Shown: in pieces, positions 30,370 through 39,063 of the stretch
How the letters are laid out: each line of letters opens with the position of its first letter
Numbering within the stretch: the first letter of the stretch is position 1
Virus record (IMG/VR): IMGVR_UViG_3300024344_002083
Span: 1-48,316 of that record
DNA: 48,316 bases
Origin: a virus
Reading direction: 5' to 3' (one strand)
Notes under the pieces: model-generated
Database searches by the model: none
Told to the model about the DNA's origin: nothing
The model's input: the letters and a program-made list of their open reading frames with translations, nothing else
Translations under genes and position numbers: made by a program

Positions 30370-31487
30370 AAGTCTTATACATAGGCTGTTATAGAGATGG
30401 TACTGGTTGGGGTCAAGCGGCTACTGACTACATATTGTCATTAGATAGTATTGGCATACAAGTAGTGCCTCGTCCAGTAAAATTGAACTCTAATCTAGTT
30501 GAACTTCACCCTAGAATAGCTCAACTCGAAAATAGAGATTCCAGTGGTTGTGATATTTGTATTCAACATGTTCTTCCTCATATGATGGATCACAATCCTA
30601 GATTTAAAAAGAATATAGCTTTATACGCTACAGAAACAAGCAATTTCAAAAAATCTGGCTGGTCTAGAAGAATTAATTTTATGGATGAGGCTTGGGTCAT
30701 CAACAATCAAATGGTTGAAGCCTCAAGAAATAGCGGCGTAGAAATACCCATAAAGGTTGTCCCGCACGCAACTAACTTTGGAAAATTTGATACTAATTAC
30801 AGCAAAATAGAATTTCTAGACAACGACACTTTCAAATTTTATTTTATTGGTGAACTAAACGAAAGAAAAAATCTAAGAGCATTTTTAAAAGCTTTTCACT
30901 CTGAGTTTAGAAAATCTGATAATGTTTCAATAGTTATCAAAACAAGTAAGCATGGAGTATCACCAGAACAGTGCGCATCTGAAGTTCGAGATGTATGCAA
31001 TGAAGTTAAGGTTGGTCTGAAACTATACTCTAATCTTAATGACTACAAAGAAGATTTAATAATTACAGACAGACTAAGCGAAGTAGACATGATGAGACTT
31101 CATGCAAGCTGTGACTGTTTTGTAATGCCAAGTTATGGAGAGGCTTGGTCTATACCTTGTTTTGACGCTATGGGATTTGGAAAAACCCCAATATGCACAA
31201 ACATTGGAGGGATGTCTGATTTTATTGGTAACGCAGGATTTCTAATAGAAGGAAGACAAGAACCTGTGTACGGCATGTTGAATACGTTTCCGTACTTATT
31301 TACCGCAGAAGAAGAATGGTGTTCTATAGACATTAGTGAGTTAAAGAAAGTCATGCGGCATGTGTATGAGAATAGAGAATCTTTAGAAGAAATGCGAAAC
31401 TTGGGTGCTAAAAACGCTTATGATTATTCATACCCTAAGATTGGAGCATTGATGAAGAAGTTAATAGAGGAGAGCAATGATGATTAG
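30366..31487 (+). CDS. GT4-type glycosyltransferase
   Basis: The 373 residues are a GT-B enzyme: N-terminal MKVLYIGCYRDGTGWGQAA, a middle FYFIGELNERKNLRAFLKAF, and donor-binding VMPSYGEAWSIPCFDAMGFGKTP with a Glu in place of the first Glu of the EX7E motif (GEAWSIPCFD, Asp at the second). This fits GT4, with a slightly unusual second position. No membrane segment is seen. It overlaps both neighbours by four and eleven bases. Confidence 0.8.
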   Translation: MKVLYIGCYRDGTGWGQAATDYILSLDSIGIQVVPRPVKLNSNLVELHPRIAQLENRDSSGCDICIQHVLPHMMDHNPRFKKNIALYATETSNFKKSGWSRRINFMDEAWVINNQMVEASRNSGVEIPIKVVPHATNFGKFDTNYSKIEFLDNDTFKFYFIGELNERKNLRAFLKAFHSEFRKSDNVSIVIKTSKHGVSPEQCASEVRDVCNEVKVGLKLYSNLNDYKEDLIITDRLSEVDMMRLHASCDCFVMPSYGEAWSIPCFDAMGFGKTPICTNIGGMSDFIGNAGFLIEGRQEPVYGMLNTFPYLFTAEEEWCSIDISELKKVMRHVYENRESLEEMRNLGAKNAYDYSYPKIGALMKKLIEESNDD

Positions 31488-32496
31488 TCCTGTTACTTCC
31501 ATCACAAGAGCTGCGACCAGAAAGATAAAAGAACCTCTCAACATACTTACATTTCCCACGCATGAGAGATATGAAAGTATGCTCGCTAAATGCGGACATA
31601 ACTTCTATGCGTATAGGGCGCAGGGTATAAAAGATTGGAATACTAATTATGCTGATATACCTGACAATTATTTCTTATTAGATCCAGATTTAGGCGAAGA
31701 ACAAATACCAGAATATGTAGACTTCGATCTTGTTTTGTCTCAAAATAAATTTGGACAATTTCAAATAGCTAAAAAATTAGCTGGAATGTTACATCTGCCT
31801 CTTGTAAGCCTTGAACACACACTTCCAATCCCAACTTGGGGCGAAGACGTATTAGAATCTACAAGACAAATGAGAGGTCATCTAAATCTATTCATATCTA
31901 GATACAGTATAGATGCTTGGGGATGGCAAGAAGGCAAAGATACATTGGTAATAACGCATGGTGTTGATACCGATTTGTTTAAACCGAATAATGAAGTAGA
32001 GAGAGAAGACCATATCCTATCTGTGGTGAACGACTGGATTAATAGAGACTGGTGCTGTGGTTTTGGTATTTGGCAAAACGTCATAAAGGGGCTTCCCTTT
32101 AAGGTGGTAGGCGACACTCCGGGCTTGTCAGAGCCAGCGTCTTCTACGGAAGAGCTTGTCGCCTCCTACCAAAACAGCAGAATTTTTCTCAACACTTCTA
32201 CTATTTCTCCGGTTCCAACAGCACTGCTAGAGGCTATGTCTTGTGGTTGTGCTATTGTGACTACTGCCACATGTATGATTCCTGAAATAGTGGAAAACGG
32301 AGTAAATGGTTTTATCAGTAATGATATGGATGAACTCAAAGAATATTTAGTCATGCTTCTAAACGATGAAGATCTTGCTGAAAAAATGGGAAAAGCAGCG
32401 AGAAAGACTATAGTAGATAGGTTTTCTGTAGAACGATTTGCTTCAAAGTGGGACTTTATATTAAACACTGCTTCTAAAAAGGTTTTTGTGGGATGA
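31477..32496 (+). CDS. GT4-type glycosyltransferase
   Basis: The 339 residues carry LNILTFPTHERYESMLAKCG at the start, a nucleotide-binding-half start VVGDTPGLSEP, and the donor site IFLNTSTISPVPTALLEAMSCGCAIV with GNGFISN-like VNGFISND. This is a GT-B/GT4 enzyme of near-minimal length. GAGGAG before the start supports ATG 31477; an adjacent ATG is at 31480. It overlaps the methyltransferase-like gene by four bases. Confidence 0.75.
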   Translation: MMISPVTSITRAATRKIKEPLNILTFPTHERYESMLAKCGHNFYAYRAQGIKDWNTNYADIPDNYFLLDPDLGEEQIPEYVDFDLVLSQNKFGQFQIAKKLAGMLHLPLVSLEHTLPIPTWGEDVLESTRQMRGHLNLFISRYSIDAWGWQEGKDTLVITHGVDTDLFKPNNEVEREDHILSVVNDWINRDWCCGFGIWQNVIKGLPFKVVGDTPGLSEPASSTEELVASYQNSRIFLNTSTISPVPTALLEAMSCGCAIVTTATCMIPEIVENGVNGFISNDMDELKEYLVMLLNDEDLAEKMGKAARKTIVDRFSVERFASKWDFILNTASKKVFVG

Positions 32497-32957
32497 AAGT
32501 AAGAATAACAGTAGGCGAAGAAAACAAACTAAACGGATATCTCAATATAGATCCTATTACTAAGTTTGACGACGTTGCTGTAGATATTAGAAATATCGAC
32601 GAAGTCGTAGAAAACGCTTCTTGTAAAGAACTCATATCCGATCATATATTAGGTTTTTTAGAAAAAGATGAAGCGATTAGAGTGTTAAAGGGGTATATGA
32701 AAAAAATACGCCACAATGGTACTATAATAGTGTCGGAAATAGACTCTTACGAAGTGGCAAGATCTTTCTACAGGAAAGAAATAGACTCTGACTTTTTTAA
32801 CAAGGCTGTGCATGGAAATTTTTCTCATCCTTGGGATGTAAAAATGAGCAGTTACACTTTAGAGGAATTAGCTAATATTCTTGCTTCCGGCGGTTTTAAA
32901 ATAATTAAAAAAAGATTAAATGGTATTAGACTAACAATAGAGGCCCAAAGACCATGA
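32493..32957 (+). CDS. Small SAM-methyltransferase-like protein
   Basis: The 154 residues resemble the short class I methyltransferases found in sugar loci: KLNGYLNIDPI at the start (as in GWINID-type), AVDIRNIDEVVEN, ELISDHILGFLEKDEAIRVL and TIIVSEIDSYE. The glycine-rich SAM loop is degraded (VGEEN). It may methylate sugars, or be an inactive relative. It overlaps neighbours by four bases each. Confidence in the fold is moderate. Confidence 0.6.
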   Translation: MKVRITVGEENKLNGYLNIDPITKFDDVAVDIRNIDEVVENASCKELISDHILGFLEKDEAIRVLKGYMKKIRHNGTIIVSEIDSYEVARSFYRKEIDSDFFNKAVHGNFSHPWDVKMSSYTLEELANILASGGFKIIKKRLNGIRLTIEAQRP

Positions 32958-33763
32958 CTCAAGCATCCGATATAGCTTCATTTGAACAAGGACAAATCGA
33001 AGAAGAAAATCAGGTACTACACACAACCTGTAAAAATTGCGTCTTTTCAGTTGTAGAAGGCAGAACTCAAACTGGATGCAAACTGAAAAGAATAGAAGCC
33101 TATAAAAAGTTAGGCATTAGTGTAATCGAAGCAGAAGATTTAGAAGAAAATGAATTTTTTGTTATCGAGTCTTGGTGTAATGGTTACAGAGAAAAAGAGT
33201 GGCTTCTCACTCTTCCAGAAGATACAGACGATTTAGAGGCTGTAAGAAAAGAGATCCTTCCAAGACTTGGATTTTTTGTTTTAGTAAATGAAGAAAATTC
33301 TGATGTCAAAAAGACGATAGAGTCGGTAATAAAAGCAAAAGCAGACTACGTAGTTGTCGTTAACAATAGTAAAAAGGATTATGTTGACCTGATTGAAGAA
33401 TGTCAGAGTTATATAGAAGGCTCTGATTTGACTCTTAAAGTCATGAATCTAATTGAAGAGGTCAATGAATACGAAGCTATAGACGAAGCTTTTGGTAATG
33501 CTCAAAGTGGTTATTACTCAGTGATTGTTTCTGGCGAAGAAGCTAGAGAAGATATTTTGGAACGACTAGACGTAGCCATCAACGAAAATCTAACTCGTGT
33601 TGGATATGTAAAACCATACGATAGTGTGAATGGGATGACTGTTCTTTCGTTAATACACAAACATTTAAACGGAAATGTAAATGGCTTCTTAGAAGAAAAA
33701 GTCATAGGAGCTTCAAAAATGGACAATTCGTCTAACCTTGTACAAAGTTGGGAAACCATCTAA
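32954..33763 (+). CDS. Cys-motif protein with degenerate GT-A-like domain
   Basis: The 269 residues start with a four-Cys region (C26, C29, C42, C75; TCKNCVF and SWCNGYRE) that could bind zinc or an iron-sulfur centre. From about 98 a GT2-like fold is hinted at: LGFFVLVNEENSDVKKTIES, then ADYVVVVNNSKKDYVDL, but the DxD motif is not obvious. It may be an inactive glycosyltransferase relative used as adaptor. It is followed by a true GT2 gene starting on its stop codon. Confidence 0.5.
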   Translation: MTQASDIASFEQGQIEEENQVLHTTCKNCVFSVVEGRTQTGCKLKRIEAYKKLGISVIEAEDLEENEFFVIESWCNGYREKEWLLTLPEDTDDLEAVRKEILPRLGFFVLVNEENSDVKKTIESVIKAKADYVVVVNNSKKDYVDLIEECQSYIEGSDLTLKVMNLIEEVNEYEAIDEAFGNAQSGYYSVIVSGEEAREDILERLDVAINENLTRVGYVKPYDSVNGMTVLSLIHKHLNGNVNGFLEEKVIGASKMDNSSNLVQSWETI

Positions 33764-34527
33764 TGCTACCAAAAGTCACTATTCTTATAGCAAACTATAA
33801 CGATGAAGAATATATAGACAATGCGATAGAAAGTGCGGTTAATCAAGATTATCCGGGTCCTATAACTATATGTATAGTAGATGATGGGTCAAAAGATGAT
33901 TCTTGGGAAATCATAAGTTCTTATTTTGATGACAAAGATGGTGATGTTCTTACCAAGAAGAATTCTGGAAGGTTTGGACATACAAATCTTGTAGCTATAA
34001 AAAACGTAAATTCCGGCCCAAGCGAAGCAAGAAATGTAGGGATTGAATACACTTTAGAAAATACTGATATATATGCAATACTAGATTCTGATGATGAAAT
34101 GTATGAAAACAAAATCAGTTCTTGTGTTACTGTATTTGAGCAGGGTAATGGTTTAGTAGGCGTTGTCTATGGAGATTATGACACGTTACATGTTGAATCA
34201 GGAAAAATTATCAGAGAATTTAAAGAACCTTACAGTAGAAAAAGGTTAGTACAAGAGTGTATTGTTCATAGCGGGTCTCTCATTTCTAAAGAAGCTTTGT
34301 TGTCAGTAAAAGAAGACACTGGATTTTATGACAAAACAATGAGAACCTGCGAAGACTATGATCTTTGGATGAGAATAAGCGAAAAATATATAATTGCTCA
34401 CGTACCTAAATCTTTAACAAAAGTAAGAGTAACTGGTGATAACTCTTCTTTTATTGTTAACCAAGAAATTTGGCAAAAAAACTGGTTAAGAGTAATGGAA
34501 AAAATGCAACAAAGAATAAATGAGTAG
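33763..34527 (+). CDS. GT2-type glycosyltransferase
   Basis: ATG 33763 overlaps the preceding stop (TAATG). The 254 residues are a classical GT2: VTILIANYNDEEYIDNAIES, CIVDDGSKDDS, EARNVGIEY and the metal-binding AILDSDDEMY (DxD), then CEDYDLWMR, where the second Asp pair of the acceptor site sits. No membrane segment is present. It transfers one sugar from a nucleotide donor; which is unknown. It overlaps the nucleotidyltransferase gene by eight bases. Confidence 0.88.
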   Translation: MLPKVTILIANYNDEEYIDNAIESAVNQDYPGPITICIVDDGSKDDSWEIISSYFDDKDGDVLTKKNSGRFGHTNLVAIKNVNSGPSEARNVGIEYTLENTDIYAILDSDDEMYENKISSCVTVFEQGNGLVGVVYGDYDTLHVESGKIIREFKEPYSRKRLVQECIVHSGSLISKEALLSVKEDTGFYDKTMRTCEDYDLWMRISEKYIIAHVPKSLTKVRVTGDNSSFIVNQEIWQKNWLRVMEKMQQRINE

Positions 34528-35224
34528 ATTTACCTCCGCCATAAAGAAAAATGGTGCTGGTCAATACAATGGTGAAAAACTGAGTATTGTAATACCAGCG
34601 GCAGGAATGGGTCACAGGATGAAATCCTATGGCCCTAAATGCTTATTGGCAGCAAACAGCAGAGACACTATTCTTCAGAAAATAATAAAGAACGCAAAAA
34701 GAGAATATCCAAACTCAGATATAGTAGTAGTAACTGGCTTTGAGTCAGAAAAAGTCATAAAGTCACTTCCACAAGAAATAAGAATTGTAGAAAACGCAAA
34801 CTACGAAACAACCAACACCGTAGAAAGCCTAAGAATAGGAATTAACGCCTGCGCGACAAGAAATGTTCTAATTATATATGGCGATCTTATCTTTAATACA
34901 TATTCTATACGCGACTTAACAAGCGATGGCTCATCCATAGTTTATGATAAAAAAGAACAATTTAAGAGCGATGAAATTGGCGTAACAATAGTAGATAGTT
35001 ATGCAACCAGATTTGCTTACGGTCTAGAAAACAAATGGTCTCAAATAGCTTTTTTTGAAAACGAAGACTTTGACTTATTGAAACAATTTTGTTCTGATAA
35101 GAGAAAAAGTAAACTTTATCCATTTGAAATATTTAATTATATGATTAACAAAGGGTGTAATATAAAAGCCATAACACCAAAAGGGATGATCATAAGAGAA
35201 GTAGATTCTTTGAAGGATTTGTGA
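34520..35224 (+). CDS. Sugar or choline nucleotidyltransferase
   Basis: The 234 residues show the NTP-transferase fold: LSIVIPAAGMGHRMKSYGPKCLL (nucleotide-binding GxGxR and PKxL), VVVTGFESEKV, TNTVESLR and IIYGDLIF (metal Asp). The TNTVESL/YGD pattern is that of small sugar-1-phosphate or phosphocholine nucleotidyltransferases. It would activate a precursor for the glycosyltransferases beside it. The next ORF starts on the last base of its stop. Confidence 0.82.
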   Translation: MSRFTSAIKKNGAGQYNGEKLSIVIPAAGMGHRMKSYGPKCLLAANSRDTILQKIIKNAKREYPNSDIVVVTGFESEKVIKSLPQEIRIVENANYETTNTVESLRIGINACATRNVLIIYGDLIFNTYSIRDLTSDGSSIVYDKKEQFKSDEIGVTIVDSYATRFAYGLENKWSQIAFFENEDFDLLKQFCSDKRKSKLYPFEIFNYMINKGCNIKAITPKGMIIREVDSLKDL

Positions 35225-35373
35225 TGGGAAATTATTGGGGTTGGATTAAAAATAATTATAAATGGTACGCTTGGAAATATGTAGAACATGAGGTCGAAGT
35301 TAAGCTTGGACCATTTTATACTATAGAAGAAGCTCAAGAAGCGGCAGAAAAATATGAAGATTCTAATAAGTAG
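35224..35373 (+). CDS. Small Trp/Tyr-rich ORF
   Basis: A 49-residue ORF (MGNYWGWIKNNYKWYAWKYV at the start) with five Trp in the first 17 residues, then VEVKLGPFYTIEEAQEAAE. The last part resembles the GPF-xx-xEEA segment of short SPOR-like or DUF-type modules. It starts at ATG 35224 on the preceding stop (GTGATG) and overlaps the next gene by 20 bases, so it is likely translated. Function unknown. Confidence 0.55.
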   Translation: MGNYWGWIKNNYKWYAWKYVEHEVEVKLGPFYTIEEAQEAAEKYEDSNK

Positions 35374-36400
35374 CGATGGGCCTCATGCTCATTATTATAT
35401 AAGAATGGCTTGGGCTAGAGTTTTTAGCTCAATGGGTCACGACGTTGAATTATGGGATAAAGATAACATCCCAGCATATGATGTTTTTGATGAATATGAA
35501 CCAGACATATTTATGGGACAAACCTACAATATCACTGAGTCTTTAATTAATTGTATTAAAGAAAGACCTCATATGAAGGTTGTGATGAGGGGTTCTGACT
35601 GGGGAGACTTCCAAGAAAATATTAATACGCAAGAGTATCCTGTCTTAGTCGCTTCGGAAGAAGAGAAGAAGATGATGGAAAGGCTTAAGGAAGAAACGGG
35701 AAAGCCTGACTTCGTACACAATCATTACACTCAAAACTGGATTGATGTAACCCACAACAAATGGAAAGACATAGGAATACGCCCAGTATCATTAATACAT
35801 GCTGGCGATATATTTGAGTACAGTCTACAGACAAAATCTAACTTACTTAGCTGTGACGTTGGTTTTGTTGGTGGTTATTGGCCTTATAAAGCAAAGAGTT
35901 TAGATAAGTTTTTAATTCCTCTTTGTCACCCTGTAGGAAAATACAAGGTAAAGATTTTTGGAAACTCCGATTGGCCTGTAGTTCAATATCTAGGAACAAT
36001 AAAATCTAAAAATGTTTCTTCGTTTTTTCAGTCTGCAACTGTATGTCCAAACATCAGCGAACCTCATTCTCAGGACTTTGGTTATGATATTATCGAGCGT
36101 CCTTTCAAAATTCTCATGTCGGGAGGTTTTTGCATATCAGATTATGTAGAGTCTATGGCAAATGATGTTTTTACAAACGAGGAAATTATTTTTGCAAAAA
36201 CACCAGAAGAGTTTGAAACTCTAATTGAATATTATGTTAATAATCCTGACGAGAGAATGAAGCATATAGAAGCAGGCTATAATTCTGTCATGTCTAAACA
36301 CACCTACTACCATAGAATGGCAAAGGTATTTGAAGAGTTAGGAATACCAGAAGAAGCTGAGAAGTGCATGGAAACTCTCAAGAATTACGTTGGAGAATAA
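35354..36400 (+). CDS. CgeB-like GT-B glycosyltransferase
   Basis: The 348 residues begin KILISSDGPHAHYYIRMAWA and show a late donor-site part FGYDIIERPFKILMSGGFCISDYVES followed by FTNEEIIFAKTPEEFE, the layout of the CgeB/Glyco_trans_1_2 family. PHSQDFGYDIIERPFKIL holds the Glu expected in the motif. It has no membrane helix and overlaps the Trp-rich ORF by 20 bases. Acceptor unknown. Confidence 0.72.
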   Translation: MKILISSDGPHAHYYIRMAWARVFSSMGHDVELWDKDNIPAYDVFDEYEPDIFMGQTYNITESLINCIKERPHMKVVMRGSDWGDFQENINTQEYPVLVASEEEKKMMERLKEETGKPDFVHNHYTQNWIDVTHNKWKDIGIRPVSLIHAGDIFEYSLQTKSNLLSCDVGFVGGYWPYKAKSLDKFLIPLCHPVGKYKVKIFGNSDWPVVQYLGTIKSKNVSSFFQSATVCPNISEPHSQDFGYDIIERPFKILMSGGFCISDYVESMANDVFTNEEIIFAKTPEEFETLIEYYVNNPDERMKHIEAGYNSVMSKHTYYHRMAKVFEELGIPEEAEKCMETLKNYVGE

Positions 36401-36401
36401 T

Positions 36402-37334
36402 ATGACGGTTTTAGTAACTGGAGCTAGTGGGTTTGTTGGCAAAAATCTAATTCAAAAACTTAGGTCTCAGAAGTCTCTTTTTGGAGATATTATTTCTGTA
36501 ACGAGGAGTAACTTTGTTTCACCTTTTGTCACTAAAAGCTACAGTATTGACTTAGGCTACTCTGATGTAACCAAGCCTACTTTCTACGATTTTAAAAAAA
36601 TATTAGATAGACATAAGCCCGATATTATCTTTCATTTAGCAAGTAAAGCTACAGTAAAGATGGAAGGCGACGAAGCTTTTCAGATACTGCAAGATAATGT
36701 ACTAAGCACACAGAAGATTTGCGAATGGGCGCCTTTAGGCGCTAAAGTTGTGTTAGCATCCTCAGTGATTGTCTATGGAGACTGGATGTTTAACACAGAA
36801 AACCCTTCTGCATACACCGAATTAGATAGAACAGAACCAACTTCTATATACGGTATGACTAAGAGAGCTTCTGAAAGTATATTAAGGTACTACACCAGTA
36901 CGGGACAAATAGATGGCGTTTCGGCTCGTATGTGTGCTACTGTTGGGCGTGGTTTAACACACGGTGTTGTTTATGATTTTATTCGTAAAATCCAAAACAA
37001 CCCTACGCTGCAAGCTATCGGAAGCAAGCCGGGTTCAAGAAAACCTTATTGTTATATAGATGACTTAACAAGTGCTTTGGTGTTGCTAGGTCTTTCAAAA
37101 CAAACAGGAGAATTTAATGTTACTCCAGACGATACAGCTAGTATAGAAGATGTAGCTTATGCCGTCATGGAGGGTTTAGGTGTTGAAAAACCTTTAGAGT
37201 GGTTAGGAGATGGAGCTAACTGGAAAGGTGACAATAAACTAATAACTGCAAGTAATCAAAAACTAAAAGACCTTGGATGGGAACCTAAATACAGTTCTCG
37301 ACAAGCAATCGTTGAAGCCGTAAAAAACAGGTAG
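36402..37334 (+). CDS. SDR sugar-nucleotide epimerase/dehydratase
   Basis: ATG 36402 is chosen over TTG 36390 because GGAG is at the right spacing. The 310 residues show VLVTGASGFVGKNLI (3-17), IIFHLASKA, SSVIVYG, the active-site YGMTK (Tyr, Lys) and a C-terminal domain KPYCYIDDLTSALVLLG, as in extended SDR enzymes (GDP-mannose 4,6-dehydratase or UDP-epimerase kind). Which nucleotide sugar is used is not readable. A second SDR follows at 47779. Confidence 0.85.
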   Translation: MTVLVTGASGFVGKNLIQKLRSQKSLFGDIISVTRSNFVSPFVTKSYSIDLGYSDVTKPTFYDFKKILDRHKPDIIFHLASKATVKMEGDEAFQILQDNVLSTQKICEWAPLGAKVVLASSVIVYGDWMFNTENPSAYTELDRTEPTSIYGMTKRASESILRYYTSTGQIDGVSARMCATVGRGLTHGVVYDFIRKIQNNPTLQAIGSKPGSRKPYCYIDDLTSALVLLGLSKQTGEFNVTPDDTASIEDVAYAVMEGLGVEKPLEWLGDGANWKGDNKLITASNQKLKDLGWEPKYSSRQAIVEAVKNR

Positions 37335-37336
37335 CT

Positions 37337-38350
37337 ATGAAAATTCTATACAACCCATTAATGCCATCGGATATTAATCAAGCAGACATGGTGTCTGACT
37401 ATCAAGCAGACATGGTCTTTCATGGTTTGGTTAAAAAGCTTGGGAAAGATGTTCACACATTCTTTGATATGTGGTGGCATCGAAAGAAAATAAAAGAAGA
37501 TAGACCTAGCTTATTTAACAAAATATGGGGCAAAGGCTTTACGATGTATGGTCTTCTAGATGAACAAGACTATACCGTGCTAGACAGAAACGAGCATGTA
37601 GGCGAATACGATGCAGTCGTTGTTCCTATTCATCACACAATGACCAGACAAGACGGGCATTTGAATTCAATCATAGACTTCTTTGTAGACCGAGGATATG
37701 GAAGAAATAGAATAATCGTAGTTGATGGATGGGATAGAGACTACATATGTGAAGATGCAGCGAATAAATGTACATACTACAAAAGAGAAATGCTCGACTC
37801 ACAAGAAGAAATAGCAAATCCTATATCTTTTGCATTTCCCGAAGAAAAAATAAGAGAGGTAGATGACTCAAACAGGTCAGTTCCTTTTGCTCCATTAGTT
37901 CCAGTTAATCAGTCTATCGACCCTTCTTACATGTCTACGTATATATACGAAGAAGAAGAAAGTTATTACGACATGTATCAAACAGCTTATTTCTCATACA
38001 CATCAAAAAAGGGTGGATGGGATACGCTTAGGCATTATGAGATAATCGCAAACGGTTCAATTCCATTCTTTGTAGATATTGAAAATTGTCCAAAAAATAC
38101 ATTGTGGAATTTGCCTAAAGAAAAACTAATAGAAGCTAAAAATACGCTAGGTGGAATACCGAACCTAAAAGAAGGCGAATGGAAAAATGAGACTTTACCA
38201 CATTGTGGAGTAATAGAAAAAGAAAACCCCGGAAAGCTAGAAAACTTTAACCTTGAAAAATGGATCGAATATAGAAAATTTTTCTATGACTGGTTAAAAG
38301 AAAAAAATACAACTACAGCGCTGGCAGATTACATATTAGGAAAAATATAA
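37337..38350 (+). CDS. Putative glycosyltransferase of exostosin-like or GT-B type
   Basis: The 337 residues carry YDAVVVPIHHTM, IIVVDGWDRDY and a late conserved-looking segment SKKGGWDTLRHYEIIANGSIPFF with DIENCP, resembling the WxxLRxxEIxxxGxIPxF motif of exostosin-like glycosyltransferases. The first half has no known motif. It lies between an epimerase and a GT25-like gene and is probably part of the same pathway. Confidence in the exact class is low. Confidence 0.55.
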   Translation: MKILYNPLMPSDINQADMVSDYQADMVFHGLVKKLGKDVHTFFDMWWHRKKIKEDRPSLFNKIWGKGFTMYGLLDEQDYTVLDRNEHVGEYDAVVVPIHHTMTRQDGHLNSIIDFFVDRGYGRNRIIVVDGWDRDYICEDAANKCTYYKREMLDSQEEIANPISFAFPEEKIREVDDSNRSVPFAPLVPVNQSIDPSYMSTYIYEEEESYYDMYQTAYFSYTSKKGGWDTLRHYEIIANGSIPFFVDIENCPKNTLWNLPKEKLIEAKNTLGGIPNLKEGEWKNETLPHCGVIEKENPGKLENFNLEKWIEYRKFFYDWLKEKNTTTALADYILGKI

Positions 38351-39063
38351 TGCTTGGAATTAAGAAAGCTTACTGTCTGTGTTTAGACAAACGAGAAGAA
38401 CACTGGCTTGATTTGAAGAAACAAGTTGAATCAAAGGGCTTAGAATTCAACAGATTTCTAGTTGGTTCAGGTGAAATCTTTCCAAAAGAAGAATATTCTC
38501 ATATAGATAAAGATAATCCTGTTGTTGATATGTGGGGTTATGGAGGTCATCAAACAGACGCAGATGAAACTGTGACAAAGAAAAAGCAAAATCATTACAA
38601 GGCATTTTTATCCCATCAAGCGATGGCTAGAAAAGCTTTGGAAGATGGCGATGAAAAGGTTTTGTTTTTAGAGGATGACGCTTATTTTACCGACAGGTTT
38701 GATGAGGTTGTGTCCAAAGCCGAAAAACACATTGGTGAAATAGAATATGATATGCTCTATTTAGGCTGGTGGATTGGCGATGAGGGAGACGAACTAAACG
38801 AACAAATAGAGGGTATTTGGCGTGATACTAAACGTATAGGAATATCTAGAATCAAGAGAGTCGGTGGTTTACACGGAGTAATACTTAGTAGAGATATTCT
38901 TGATGTAATCACTAGACTAGACCCTGTTGACCCTATAGATGCTCAGTTTAACAAGTATTTTCATCACTATGTGAAGTCTTATTTTATAGCTCCTAAAATT
39001 ATCCATGACAAGGGTATATATAGCGAGTGCGAACTAAACGTAGTAGAAAGAACTAAGCTGTAA
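38350..39063 (+). CDS. GT25-type glycosyltransferase
   Basis: The 237 residues show the family-25 pattern: KAYCLCLDKREEHWLDLKKQ, a middle FLSHQAMARKALEDGDEKVLFLEDDAYFT (metal EDDA), and LHGVILSRDIL. The EDD strand is the donor-metal site of the LPS-type glycosyltransferases. It starts on the last base of the preceding stop and the next gene starts on its own stop. Confidence 0.85.
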   Translation: MLGIKKAYCLCLDKREEHWLDLKKQVESKGLEFNRFLVGSGEIFPKEEYSHIDKDNPVVDMWGYGGHQTDADETVTKKKQNHYKAFLSHQAMARKALEDGDEKVLFLEDDAYFTDRFDEVVSKAEKHIGEIEYDMLYLGWWIGDEGDELNEQIEGIWRDTKRIGISRIKRVGGLHGVILSRDILDVITRLDPVDPIDAQFNKYFHHYVKSYFIAPKIIHDKGIYSECELNVVERTKL

